A stretch of 64,000 nt of DNA from an uncultured Lachnospiraceae bacterium (lineage in GTDB: Bacteria; Bacillota; Clostridia; Lachnospirales; Lachnospiraceae): NCBI GenBank assembly GCA_900548905.1, contig URMK01000016.1, forward strand, positions 1 through 64,000. Direction: 5' to 3'. The translations under genes were made by a program, and so were the position numbers. Below, piece by piece: positions 51,946 to 60,507 of this stretch; the first letter of the stretch is position 1; each line of letters starts with the position of its first letter. Below the pieces are notes generated by a model. The model was not told the DNA's origin and searched no databases. It worked only from the letters and a program-made list of their open reading frames with translations.

Positions 51946-53787
51946 TCAGTCCCCGATAAAAGGCATTTCCGTCATCCGCAGGTTAGTGCATCCGTAAGGC
52001 TGCAGATACATGTCCTCCGGCTCTCCCAGGGCAGTCCGTTCCGAAGGCTCCACGCGGCAGACGCCGCCTTTCTCCTCCCAGGGCACCTTTACCATTTTCG
52101 TTTTCAGGCGCACCGGAGGCTTTTCCACGGAGAAAGGATAATCTCCCATGTTTTGCGGAATGACTTCAAAGTGTTCCGAACAGAAACCATAATTCCAGTC
52201 TGAAACCGGGGTGAATTCGTAATCACAGTAAGGTGCCTTCCGCTCCACGCCGTTTCTGCTGTATTCCAGCAGCCGGCATTCCGCCTTTACAGGCAGGGAA
52301 TAGACAAAAGGCCCGCGCACGGCGGCTCTGGCTCCGAAGGGCCGTTCCACCAGCTTTGTTTCATAAGAAAAACGGACGATAATGCGGGTACTGCCTTCCC
52401 AGGTCCTGTGGAGCCTGAAAAAGCTTCCCGGCTCCGCTTTTTTCCCATCCACCCAGGCTTCGTCGGCAAAGCCTGGTATCCGGAGAAGAAGCTCCATGGT
52501 CACAGGCCGATCGGCAGTCACCTCGATCACCGCCTCGTCGCGGAACGGATACTCGGACACTACCTGAAGGCAGACTGCCGTCCCGTCCCGCATCACCTGT
52601 GCCCGGGCAGGCACCATGGACATCACCGCCAGCCCCTCCCGGCTCTGCATCAGCGTCGATAAAGCGAATTTGGGCCAGGCCTGGTTGAAATTCGCCGTAC
52701 AACATCCGAAATTAGGCTCCAGGCCAAACATATGCGCTTCTCCGGTATTGGAATTAAAAGGAACCTCTTCCTCAGGAATTCTCCGGCCGCTGATCTGATT
52801 GGTCATCTGTACGTACTGATGCGCCCACATATCCGGTGTTGTCGTAGCCGGAAGACAGTTAAAGGCTTCTTTTTCCAGCAGATCCCCCCAGAAGGAATCG
52901 CCTGTCACCGCCAGAAGGATCTCGCAGGAATACATGGCTTCCGCCACGCTGCAGCATTCGCTTCCCTGGACGGGCGAATCCCCGGACAGGCATTCATCCC
53001 CCGTAAAATGTCCTGTCACCATACTGTTATACCGCATCACCTTCTGATACATCTTCCGGGCGAAGGCATCCCCGTCCTCCCCGGTGACAAGAGACATCAG
53101 CGCCCTGGATTTCAGCGCCATTGCCGTATTCACCACATGATTCAGCTGCGTCCAGTATTTGTCTGCAGCAGGATGTCCGAAGTCAAAATGTTCATAAAGC
53201 TTTTCATAATCCAGCCCCTGGGCATCCAGAACATACATGAGCTGAAGCATCCATTCCTCCGGACGCCTTTCATAGAGCCACAGAAGAGGGATCAGACATT
53301 CATACCACCTCGCCGCTCCCCAATTAAAAAGGGTGTTGCGGGTTATGTGCCCCAGCAGGTTTTTCATAGCCCGGCAGACCGCTGACTCGATCCGCTCATC
53401 CCCCGTACAGTCATGATAGAGCACCAGTACCTTACATATTAAAAAAGCCGCCCATACATCATAGGTCTCTCTCTCTTCTTTCGGGCACGGACAGATCCAG
53501 CCGTCCTCCTCCTGCCGGTCCAGAATCGCATCTATATATCGTCCTGCCCTCTTGATCAGATCCTCATCCTCCAGCAGATAAGCAAGCGGGATGAAACCGT
53601 CCAGCCAGTAAGGCACCCGTTCCCAGCCCTCCTTGTCACCGCCGATCCATTTGCTGTCGCGGATATCCGGCCAAATCAAATCCAGGTGGCCTGAAAGCCC
53701 ATCCGCCTGGATTTCCAGCTGCCGCTTCAGCCATCCCTGCGGCTTCAGCTCCTTTGCGGTAAGCGGAATAAATTTTTGTGTTTTCAT
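51946..53787 (-). CDS. GH127/DUF1680-type beta-L-arabinofuranosidase-like hydrolase (613 aa)
   Basis: Cytoplasmic (alpha/alpha)6 enzyme of the DUF1680 group. Characterised members remove beta-L-arabinofuranose from plant cell-wall glycoproteins and glycans. Supporting motifs: WPDIRDSKWIGGDKEGWERVPYWLDGFIPLAYLL at the N-terminus, GSECCSVAEAMYS (about 275-287) and GCCTANFNQAWPKF with Cys362-Cys363, the latter matching the Cys pair that includes the catalytic, zinc-bound Cys in this family. A C-terminal beta domain completes it. ATG follows AGGAGATGG. A divergent AraC regulator 99 bases away probably controls it. Confidence 0.88.
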   Translation of the reverse strand: MKTQKFIPLTAKELKPQGWLKRQLEIQADGLSGHLDLIWPDIRDSKWIGGDKEGWERVPYWLDGFIPLAYLLEDEDLIKRAGRYIDAILDRQEEDGWICPCPKEERETYDVWAAFLICKVLVLYHDCTGDERIESAVCRAMKNLLGHITRNTLFNWGAARWYECLIPLLWLYERRPEEWMLQLMYVLDAQGLDYEKLYEHFDFGHPAADKYWTQLNHVVNTAMALKSRALMSLVTGEDGDAFARKMYQKVMRYNSMVTGHFTGDECLSGDSPVQGSECCSVAEAMYSCEILLAVTGDSFWGDLLEKEAFNCLPATTTPDMWAHQYVQMTNQISGRRIPEEEVPFNSNTGEAHMFGLEPNFGCCTANFNQAWPKFALSTLMQSREGLAVMSMVPARAQVMRDGTAVCLQVVSEYPFRDEAVIEVTADRPVTMELLLRIPGFADEAWVDGKKAEPGSFFRLHRTWEGSTRIIVRFSYETKLVERPFGARAAVRGPFVYSLPVKAECRLLEYSRNGVERKAPYCDYEFTPVSDWNYGFCSEHFEVIPQNMGDYPFSVEKPPVRLKTKMVKVPWEEKGGVCRVEPSERTALGEPEDMYLQPYGCTNLRMTEMPFIGD

Positions 53788-53886
53788 CCTTCCATCTCCT
53801 CATTCTTTTTGTTTCTTTTTTTCTGTAAATGTTTTATTCTGTAACTATAGAGCAACCTCAACCCTTCCAGGAAAGGCGGTTATGCT

Positions 53887-54660
53887 ATGGAAACTATTTT
53901 TCTCTCTCCTGCACCCATGCCCTATCTGACAGACTGCCAGCTGAAACGTTTCGGCATAAATGAATACCACTGTTCCCGTTTCTGCGGATACTTTGTCCTC
54001 ATTTTCATGCTCAAAAATACCCTGCAGTTTACCGAGAATGAGGTAATGACCACCCTCCGTCCGGGCGATTGGTATATCCAGAAGAAAAACACCTGGCAGG
54101 ACGCATCTCTTCCCAGTCCCAAGGCGGAATACTACTACATCCACTTTGAAGCCTCCTATACCGAGGATCGCACCAGCCGGCTGATGCTGCCTATCCGCGG
54201 TACCTTCCGCCCCGTCCTTTTCCTTCCGCTCCTTCAGCATCTGGAACGCCTTCGGAACCAGACCCCCTGCAGCCACCTGGAGCTTCAGAGTGAATTTTTC
54301 AGACTGCTTGGCCTGCTGTATACCCAGGAACAGTCCTATACCCCGCTGACAGCCGCTCTCATGCGTTATGTAAATGAGAACTATGCTTCCCGCATCACGG
54401 GGGAACATCTGTCGGAAATTTTTCATTATTCCTCCGAATATATCGATAAGAAAATGAAGCAGGAGCTGGGTATGACACCCCACGCCTATCTCACCGCCAT
54501 ACGCCTGCAGAATGCCAAAAAGCTTTTGGAACGCACCGATCAGCCCATTCAGAAAATTGCCCTGGAATGCGGCTTTTCCGACAATTCCATATTCTACAAG
54601 GCCTTTAAGAAAAGCTTCTCCCTAAGTCCCAGCGAATGGCGGAAAAAAGGCAGCAGGTAA
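53887..54660 (+). CDS. AraC-family regulator, cupin + HTH (257 aa)
   Basis: N-terminal about 130 residues look like an AraC-type sugar-sensing cupin (YHCSRFCGYFVLIFMLKNTLQFTENE, YYYIHFEASYTEDR). The C-terminal about 100 residues carry two helix-turn-helices: ITGEHLSEIFHYSSEYIDKKMKQELG and QPIQKIALECGFSDNSIFYKAFKKSF. GAAAGGCGG precedes ATG. Divergent from GH127, which makes that gene the obvious target, with an arabinose-type inducer as an inference. Confidence 0.9.
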   Translation: METIFLSPAPMPYLTDCQLKRFGINEYHCSRFCGYFVLIFMLKNTLQFTENEVMTTLRPGDWYIQKKNTWQDASLPSPKAEYYYIHFEASYTEDRTSRLMLPIRGTFRPVLFLPLLQHLERLRNQTPCSHLELQSEFFRLLGLLYTQEQSYTPLTAALMRYVNENYASRITGEHLSEIFHYSSEYIDKKMKQELGMTPHAYLTAIRLQNAKKLLERTDQPIQKIALECGFSDNSIFYKAFKKSFSLSPSEWRKKGSR

Positions 54661-54853
54661 GGCTTGTCTGAACGGTTTCGGAAAATACCGGTTTTTGCAC
54701 CGGCACACCGATACCATACCTCTATCATAGTATGAAATCCCTTTGTTTTTAAGTTCAAAAACAGGAGAATACATTGCAAAACTGGTACTAAAAAGAGCCT
54801 GACTGCTCGCGGCAGGATTATACGGACACTTTATCGCTTCTGCGGCAGTCTGA

Positions 54854-55117
54854 AAAATCATCAACGGTATTGTTCTTGAGCAGAAACCGGATAACGCCTA
54901 CGAGTATAAAATCAACATCATGATGGCGGCCTGTTTGGTGAAAAAATTTCCGGCAACACAAAATGCAAGCGGTAAACAGCTTATAGTGGATGAGAAGGCC
55001 GTGATGGCTTTCCGTGATACTTTTCTTTCCTGCAATGTCTTTCTATTTTTACTAAAGAGTGATTATAGTCAGACGCAATGTGGAGAGCAAATAGATACTC
55101 AGGCAAATCGGAATTGA
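54854..55117 (+). pseudogene. Gene remnant (about 87 codons)
   Basis: An open stretch reading KIINGIVLEQKPDNAYEY then KINIMMAACLVKKFPATQN looks protein-like, but it follows a stop codon, has no start with a ribosome site, and ends in unlike sequence (LLKSDYSQTQCGEQIDTQANRN). It may be an internal fragment of a decayed gene. I do not recognise the family. The preceding bases (54661-54853) hold nothing else identifiable. Confidence 0.3.
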
Positions 55118-55131
55118 AGGAGGAGAAATAT

Positions 55132-55215
55132 ATGCATCCATTTTTTGGTTTAACTTTATTTTGTGCGTTTGTAGCGATTGGAGCGGCTATTATAGTAAAT
55201 AAAAAGAAGAAGTAA
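55132..55215 (+). CDS. 27-residue membrane peptide
   Basis: ATG at 55132 has AAGGAGG eight bases upstream. The peptide is MHPFFGLTLFCAFVAIGAAI followed by IVNKKKK: one hydrophobic span and a Lys tail, typical of small membrane proteins, type I toxins or regulatory peptides. The DNA is AT-rich. No antisense RNA was recognised. The strong ribosome site argues for translation; the function is unknown. Confidence 0.5.
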   Translation: MHPFFGLTLFCAFVAIGAAIIVNKKKK

Positions 55216-55268
55216 AGAAAGCGGCAATTTCTAAGTAAGGACGAAAAAACCATGTATTTGCCTAAAAA

Positions 55269-55306
55269 GAGGAACCCACCTATTATATGAAATAGGTGAG
55301 TTCCTC
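55269..55306. terminator. Bidirectional terminator
   Basis: A 16-bp stem with one mismatch (GAGGAAC.CACCTATT / AATAGGTG.GTTCCTC) and a 6-nt loop, followed on the minus strand by TTTTTAGG. It ends the methyltransferase gene and possibly the small peptide transcript. Confidence 0.8.
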
Positions 55307-55337
55307 TCACTAGGACGCAAGGTCCCGGCCCCCTTTA

Positions 55338-55979
55338 TCATCTACAGCCCGCTCCTTCCTTCTTCTCTTTTCTTGCTTTCAGAAAACAAAGAGGCATCAG
55401 CCCTCCGTATAAAACAGCGTGCTTCACCGGGTGAAACCCATACTCCGAAACAAAAGCAATCAATTCTCCTGCATTCCATTTGTGATACGTATGAAACCCG
55501 ATTGCCTCCATCATCCGGATTTTTACCTTCGGCATTTTCCCCTCGATCCGTACAAAAGTGGGAGCATACAGGATTCCGCCGGGCTTCAACACCCTGTATA
55601 TTTCCTCCAGGGCCTTTGCGGGATACGGCATAATATGAAGTGCATTGGCAATAACCACGGCATCAAAGCTTCCGGGTGCATAAGGCAGCGACGTGGCATC
55701 CTGCACGGAAAAAAACAATCTGGCGGAATGGGATTTCTTTTTTGCCTCCTCCACCATCTTTTCCGAAAAATCCGTTGCCTCCCAGTGCTTTACATATTGG
55801 GACAAGGCAAACGTTAGCTGCCCGGATCCGCACGCAAGCTCCAGCACATCCATATCCCGGTTCAGATCCGGCTTTATCTGCTCACATATAGTGTCATAAA
55901 GTTTATGGCTGTTCTTCATAAAAGGTCCGTAAAGAAAAGCCACCTTTTCCCAGAATTTTTTATTCGTATTGCCGTTCAT
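55338..55979 (-). CDS. Class I SAM-dependent methyltransferase (213 aa)
   Basis: Rossmann-fold methyltransferase. The SAM-binding motif I is VLELACGSGQLTFAL (about 42-56), followed by WEATDFSEKMVEEA (acidic residue for the ribose), SVQDATSLPYAPGSFDAVVIANALHIM and a UbiE-like C-terminal half with LKPGGILYAPTFV. Substrate unknown. AGGAAGAAGG precedes ATG. A single gene with its own terminator. Confidence 0.88.
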   Translation of the reverse strand: MNGNTNKKFWEKVAFLYGPFMKNSHKLYDTICEQIKPDLNRDMDVLELACGSGQLTFALSQYVKHWEATDFSEKMVEEAKKKSHSARLFFSVQDATSLPYAPGSFDAVVIANALHIMPYPAKALEEIYRVLKPGGILYAPTFVRIEGKMPKVKIRMMEAIGFHTYHKWNAGELIAFVSEYGFHPVKHAVLYGGLMPLCFLKARKEKKEGAGCR

Positions 55980-56100
55980 ACCATTCCTTCTTCCTACATC
56001 GCTTTATGTTAGCTTACTCTAACCTTTTCCCATAGCAACATCCACTCTCTTGCCAACCGGATGGCTCCTTAAGGTACAGATAAAAAAACGGATGCCGTCT

Positions 56101-56673
56101 TTATTCCAGAGGAGCGGCAGTAACTCCCACATTCAGCAGGAAGCTCTCCAGTATTTCTTTGTTTTCCAGATACAGTTCCCGGGAGACCGTACAGGTCACA
56201 ACATAATATGCATAATCAAATCCGGGTATGGTAAGGGATATGTATTCTTCCACGACAGCTTCCTCCGTGTCCTCCATCCCCTGGTTCATATACCGTTTTC
56301 CAAGAAGACCGGTGTTGGTGATAAAATCCGTCCCTGCTTCTCCCTCCGGCTCTTCCGTTTCATAGGAACCGGATACCGTAATTTTACCGGCTTCGTTTCC
56401 TTCCATATAAACCGTAAAGCCCCATTCATGGCTTTCCATTTCATCGCCTGCGTTCAGCTTTTCATAAGTGCTGTATGTCCATCCTGAAGGAAGCGTCATA
56501 TAGATTTTATCTACAAACCTGTGATGTACAAATGTGTGCTCGATTACCGTTTCTTCCTCCACAACGCTCTGTCCGTTGCTCATAACCTCCGCACTTCCAT
56601 TGCCCAGACAACCGGTAAATCCTATCAGGCATACGAACAGTATAACCAGCAAAGCTCCATATTTATTCCGCAA
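56101..56673 (-). CDS. Hypothetical lipoprotein (190 aa)
   Basis: Signal peptide with lipobox FTGC (Cys22), then a soluble domain with no recognised motif; SGWTYSTYEKLNAGDEMESH and ISLTIPGFDYAYYVVTC suggest a beta-rich fold. The start is TTG at 56673, with GGGAGG seven bases upstream. Single gene, with a GTAACTGTT palindrome directly upstream at 56703-56737. Confidence 0.72.
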   Translation of the reverse strand: MRNKYGALLVILFVCLIGFTGCLGNGSAEVMSNGQSVVEEETVIEHTFVHHRFVDKIYMTLPSGWTYSTYEKLNAGDEMESHEWGFTVYMEGNEAGKITVSGSYETEEPEGEAGTDFITNTGLLGKRYMNQGMEDTEEAVVEEYISLTIPGFDYAYYVVTCTVSRELYLENKEILESFLLNVGVTAAPLE

Positions 56674-56702
56674 ACTGTAACCTCCCGTTTTTTTCCGTTT
56701 AT

Positions 56703-56737
56703 GTAACTGTTACAACAATTCACTACCGTCACAGTTA
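56703..56737. repeat. GTAACTGTT palindrome copy 3
   Basis: GTAACTGTT (56703-56711) and CACAGTTA (56730-56737) with a 18-base centre. Same ends as 21133-21159 and 50872-50897. Confidence 0.5.
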
Positions 56738-56792
56738 TCGCAGAAATCCGTCCAAAATCGTCTCCGGCGATAGGATTTTTGCACGCCTGAAC

Positions 56793-56839
56793 CATTTTCC
56801 TATGGGCAGCATAAGAAACGGGCTGCCCATAGGAAAATG
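56793..56839. repeat. Perfect 18-bp inverted repeat
   Basis: 56793-56810 and 56822-56839 are perfect complements (CATTTTCCTATGGGCAGC) around 11 bases. It has no T-run. In the 308-base gap between the lipoprotein and C45 genes it is the only strong structure besides the repeats at 56703 and 56925. Possible terminator for the C45 gene or dispersed element. Confidence 0.6.
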
Positions 56840-56924
56840 ATTCCTACCATATTATAACAAGTCAGATACCCAGCCGCAAGTGCCGGATCACCAAACTTAA
56901 AACAGATTATAACCGTTCGTTACT

Positions 56925-56959
56925 GTTCAGGCAGGTCTGCGCAGTAAATGCGCAGACCA
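56925..56959. repeat. 35-nt dispersed repeat, copy C
   Basis: Matches 8954-8988 at 28 of 35 bases; contains an inner palindrome GTCTGCGCA...TGCGCAGAC. Confidence 0.5.
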
Positions 56960-56981
56960 CAGAAAACACAGCGGACACCTA

Positions 56982-58103
56982 TCAGGCCGGAAAAGGTTTA
57001 CAGGCAAAAAATTCAGGGTTGGGAGTCTCCTTTTGCAATTCTTTCTCTTCCGTATGGTTTCCGCGTTTTTCCGAAACACGATAATCCGTCCAGCCGTTTT
57101 TTTCCTGTCCCAGCCAGCAGATGCTGTACCGTTTTTCCGCCGTATCCAGAATCACGGTTTTAATCGTCCCGAAGCCTTCTTTATAGTAATTTACCGTCAT
57201 TCCCTCCGGGTATTTTTTGAGCATAAACTCCCGGATTTCCTTTTCTGTATGGCAAGCCTTCTTTTCGGCAAATGCGGCAAGCTTATCCCGCCGGATAATG
57301 GAATTTTCCATCGCGGCAGGTTCCCGGGCTGCCAGGCTTTCCAGAACAATATGATTGGTTCCGCATAAATACTGGTTTCCTCCCTGCGGCCCGATGCAGG
57401 CATATGCCTTCTCCCCATCCATGGTCTCAAACAGGATTCCTGTCCCGCTGCTGTCCGCCAGATACAGATTGATGTTATAGGCAATAGGCATTTCCATCGC
57501 TCTTTCCAGCGCTTCTTTTGCATCGGCACAGTTCTCCAGCAGGCTTCTGATAACGGCCCAGAACTGCAGTCCTTTCAGCGCAGGAGCGCGCATGCCCGGC
57601 ATATTGCTTACGGGGAACCCGCAGGAGGACATGGAAACAGCCAGCCCTTTTTCATTAATCCCTTCCGTTCTTCCGAATTCCGCAATGGATCCGGATATAT
57701 GGGCATACTTACCCGCAGGGGCGGTACGGTACAGCTTTAAATCTTCTTCCTCCAGGGTGAACTCATAATTCCTGGCAATCTTGGTATGGCCGTCATCCGT
57801 TTTCTTCCCGGTGAGGATCAAACCGGAGCAGCCCGGAAGCAGATAGGTCATCCAGGTATAGGCAATATCCTGTACCGCGATGCCGGCCTCCTGCGCATAC
57901 CCTTCCAGCTCCTCCCGTATACCGGGGCAGTATCTGTCATACAGCCGGAAAGCCTCCTGCATATCCCCCTGTGTGAATTTCTCCGGGGCAGGACTATATA
58001 CAGGCTTTGCCCCCGGCTGTCCGGCGAGCTGTTTTCCGATTTCCCGGTAAGTCCCTTCCAGTTCCCAATATCCTACTTGTTGTTTTTCCATATACTGATT
58101 CAT
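56982..58103 (-). CDS. C45-family Ntn hydrolase, acyltransferase-like (373 aa)
   Basis: Relative of acyl-CoA:6-aminopenicillanate acyltransferase. Family members are made as proenzymes and cut before a Cys that becomes the nucleophile; here Cys92 in PGCSGLILTGKKTDDG, followed by the conserved KIARNYEF. Later segments INEKGLAVSMSS and LYLADSSGTGILFE are typical. No signal peptide. The reaction (amide hydrolysis or acyl transfer, or N-acyl amino acid cleavage) cannot be assigned. GGAGGAAAGAAAGG precedes ATG. Single gene on the minus strand. Confidence 0.85.
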   Translation of the reverse strand: MNQYMEKQQVGYWELEGTYREIGKQLAGQPGAKPVYSPAPEKFTQGDMQEAFRLYDRYCPGIREELEGYAQEAGIAVQDIAYTWMTYLLPGCSGLILTGKKTDDGHTKIARNYEFTLEEEDLKLYRTAPAGKYAHISGSIAEFGRTEGINEKGLAVSMSSCGFPVSNMPGMRAPALKGLQFWAVIRSLLENCADAKEALERAMEMPIAYNINLYLADSSGTGILFETMDGEKAYACIGPQGGNQYLCGTNHIVLESLAAREPAAMENSIIRRDKLAAFAEKKACHTEKEIREFMLKKYPEGMTVNYYKEGFGTIKTVILDTAEKRYSICWLGQEKNGWTDYRVSEKRGNHTEEKELQKETPNPEFFACKPFPA

Positions 58104-58328
58104 CCTTTCTTTCCTCCGCCCCGCCGGAAGCGGGCAGGGTTGTGCTCTTGTCAGGTTTCCATAGCTTCACAGGTACAATTCATTCTACAATTCCACGCAT
58201 TTATAATCCTGTCACTTTTTGCACAGAATTGTCTGCCGCCCCATGTCTCAGAAACGATGCGCCGGCAGCCAGGAAGCTGCATTTGCACTTCTGCCCCTCC
58301 ATTGCGGACATGCGCCCGCCGGGCGCAC

Positions 58329-58357
58329 AAAAAAACTCCGGCAGAAATCTGCCGGAG
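58329..58357 (-). terminator. Terminator of the transporter 3 operon
   Basis: Perfect 10-bp stem CTCCGGCAGA/TCTGCCGGAG with a 2-nt centre, followed on the minus strand by seven T. About 28 bases past the stop of the repeat-protein gene. Confidence 0.85.
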
Positions 58358-58384
58358 CCAGGATTGGTATATGCCGTTTATGTA

Positions 58385-59413
58385 TTACACCCCTGTTATA
58401 TCAATGGCATGCAGGTACGCATCCGAACCGCGCATACAATTTACCGAAATCTTCTTTCCGCTGATCAGCACCTTGCAGTTATTAAGATTCTTTACCGCAT
58501 CCAGTTTAAGCTCCATGGAACCCTGGGGGGTATTCAGATACAGCATGTTTTCATCAGATCTGCTTTCCACCGTTCCGGTAACGGTCACTGCGGACGAAGA
58601 ATCCATCGTAACAGAAGAAGGATCGTTCTTTTCGCCTGCAAGAATGGTTGCATGCAGGTACGCATCCGTACCGCGGTAGAAATAAACTGTCAGTTTTCTT
58701 CCCGGGGTAAGAACCATCCCTTTGCTTGTATCCGCATTGTAATCAATCACAAACTGCATCTCCCCTTCTTTCGTAGACAGATACAGCAGATTATCCTTCG
58801 TATTGCTGCCGACTGTTCCTGAAACCGACATATATGCAGAATTGTTGGGGGAATTTGTGGTTGCTGACGTGTCGGAAATCGTTATCGCATGCATATAAGC
58901 ATCGGAGCCTCTCGCACAGGTAATCTGATAGGTTTCCCCCAGTACAAGAAAAGAAACACCATTTAAGCTGGTGGTCGTATCCAGTTTGATTTCCATATTC
59001 CCCTGTTTTGTCTTAAAATATATGAGTTCATCCGTAGTCTTGTCCCCTATGGTACCGGTTACCGTAACCGTCGTGGAGGAATCAATCGATGCATTGGAAA
59101 CCGGCGCATCCGTGGTAATTTTAACCGCATGGAGATAGGCATCGGATCCACGGGAAACCGAAACGCTGATTTTCTTGCCCGGAAGCAGTATCTTGCAGGC
59201 GCTGGTGTCCGTTGTGCTGTCCAGCTTAATCTCCATATTCCCCTGCTTCGTGGACAGCCGGAGCAGTTCGGATGTTGTCCCCGATAAAATCGTTCCATAA
59301 ACGGTTGCAATGATCTCATCCGCCTGTACCTCAAGACGGTTTACAGGCGTTATGATAAGCCCCAGCATAAGGCAGATTGTCAGACACAGTTTTGCGATTC
59401 CGCACTTTTTCAT
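58385..59413 (-). CDS. Secreted protein of four tandem repeats (342 aa)
   Basis: Signal peptide (about 1-31) then four repeats of about 75-80 residues. Each has a beta-rich pattern V.GT....T..L..L.TKQG.MEIKLD, then a GKKISV-like strand, and ends in RGSDAYLHA (variants RGSDAYMHA, RGTDAYLHA). Repeats 1, 2 and 4 are closest; repeat 3 is most divergent. No enzyme motif, sortase signal or lipobox is seen. ATG at 59413 follows AAAGGAGG. It is last in the transporter 3 order but has its own promoter. Binding of a glycan or surface is plausible but unproven. Confidence 0.85.
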   Translation of the reverse strand: MKKCGIAKLCLTICLMLGLIITPVNRLEVQADEIIATVYGTILSGTTSELLRLSTKQGNMEIKLDSTTDTSACKILLPGKKISVSVSRGSDAYLHAVKITTDAPVSNASIDSSTTVTVTGTIGDKTTDELIYFKTKQGNMEIKLDTTTSLNGVSFLVLGETYQITCARGSDAYMHAITISDTSATTNSPNNSAYMSVSGTVGSNTKDNLLYLSTKEGEMQFVIDYNADTSKGMVLTPGRKLTVYFYRGTDAYLHATILAGEKNDPSSVTMDSSSAVTVTGTVESRSDENMLYLNTPQGSMELKLDAVKNLNNCKVLISGKKISVNCMRGSDAYLHAIDITGV

Positions 59414-59467
59414 AACGGTACCTCCTTTAAGCAGTAAAAATTCCGTAAACAATAATAACCTAAATTT

Positions 59468-59496
59468 ATCATATAATATTTAATCCCGAAAAGCAA
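59468..59496 (-). promoter_or_regulatory. Promoter of the repeat-protein gene
   Basis: Minus strand: TTGCTT (59491-59496), 17 bp, TATGAT (59468-59473), about 55 bases before the start codon. The 170-base gap to the permease gene is AT-rich. Confidence 0.65.
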
Positions 59497-59583
59497 TAAA
59501 AACCTGGATTTGCGGTGTTACGGGATACGATATGCATTTTTATCGGGATATTATGAGGTACCGCTGCAAAAAAGAAAAATCCA

Positions 59584-60489
59584 TCAGCCCTTGACGGCTC
59601 CGATCATCACTCCTTTTACGAAATATTTCTGTACAAACGGATAAATACATAAGACAGGTACGGTGGTAAGTATGATGGTGGAATATTTAATGGATTCCGC
59701 GAACTGGTTTACCTGATCGTTTTCTGCTGCTGCGGAATTGAGCACGTTGGAATTGGCTATCAGGATTGCCCTCATGATGTTCTGGATCGGAAGTTTATCA
59801 TTATCCTGCAGGTAGATAGAAGCATTGAACCAGGAATTCCAGTGCCCCACGCCGTAATACAGCAGGAGCACCGCCATGGTGGGTTTGATCAGGGGGGCGA
59901 CGATCCGGAACAAGATGGACAGGTCATTTGCCCCGTCTATGTACGCCGATTCCATCAGGGAATCCGGCAGAGCTTCGATGGCGGTTTTGCATATTATGGA
60001 ATTATATACGCTCACGGCTCCCGGCAGGATCAGGGCAAACAGGGAATTATACAGGCCGAGGCTGCGGATGTTCAGATAGGACGGGATCATGCCGCCTGAA
60101 AAAAACATGGTAAACAGAATTAAAAACTGGACAGCCGGCTTGAACATCATCTTTTTCGCCGCCATAAAATACCCCGTAAACAGCGTCAGGAGAATATTGA
60201 GCGGCAGGGATACGCACAGCACGATCAGGATATTCTTATACCCCGAAAGCAGAAGGGGATGTGTCAGGGCCAGTTTATAGGCCCCCAGCGTAAATTCATG
60301 GGGCCACAGTATCATTCCCGGATGGGAGATCAGATATGTGTTGGAGGTGAAGGATGCACACAGCACATACCAGATGGGATATAAGGTCACAATACACAGC
60401 AGTATCAGGATAACCGCGTTTACTGCGGAAAATACCCTGTCTCCCCGGGATTCTCTTTTTTTCAGTCGTTTGGAATGGCTTTTATTCAT
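59584..60489 (-). CDS. lplC: ABC transporter 3 permease, LplC-like (301 aa)
   Basis: MalG-like permease with six spans, FSGGMIPSYLNIRSLGL, EAA loop DSLMESAYIDGANDLSILFRI and the C-terminus YFVKGVMIGAVKG. GGGAGG precedes ATG. It starts 18 bases after the LplB-like gene stop. Cotranscribed with the LplB-like gene and probably the binding-protein gene. Confidence 0.93.
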   Translation of the reverse strand: MNKSHSKRLKKRESRGDRVFSAVNAVILILLCIVTLYPIWYVLCASFTSNTYLISHPGMILWPHEFTLGAYKLALTHPLLLSGYKNILIVLCVSLPLNILLTLFTGYFMAAKKMMFKPAVQFLILFTMFFSGGMIPSYLNIRSLGLYNSLFALILPGAVSVYNSIICKTAIEALPDSLMESAYIDGANDLSILFRIVAPLIKPTMAVLLLYYGVGHWNSWFNASIYLQDNDKLPIQNIMRAILIANSNVLNSAAAENDQVNQFAESIKYSTIILTTVPVLCIYPFVQKYFVKGVMIGAVKG

Positions 60490-60507
60490 GTCATTGTTTC
60501 CTCCCTG

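Noticed and set aside
58385..59413. Apparent DNA repeats considered as a CRISPR-like array
   Set aside because: The repeats are long, coding, diverged at DNA level and encode protein repeats; no spacer pattern or cas genes.
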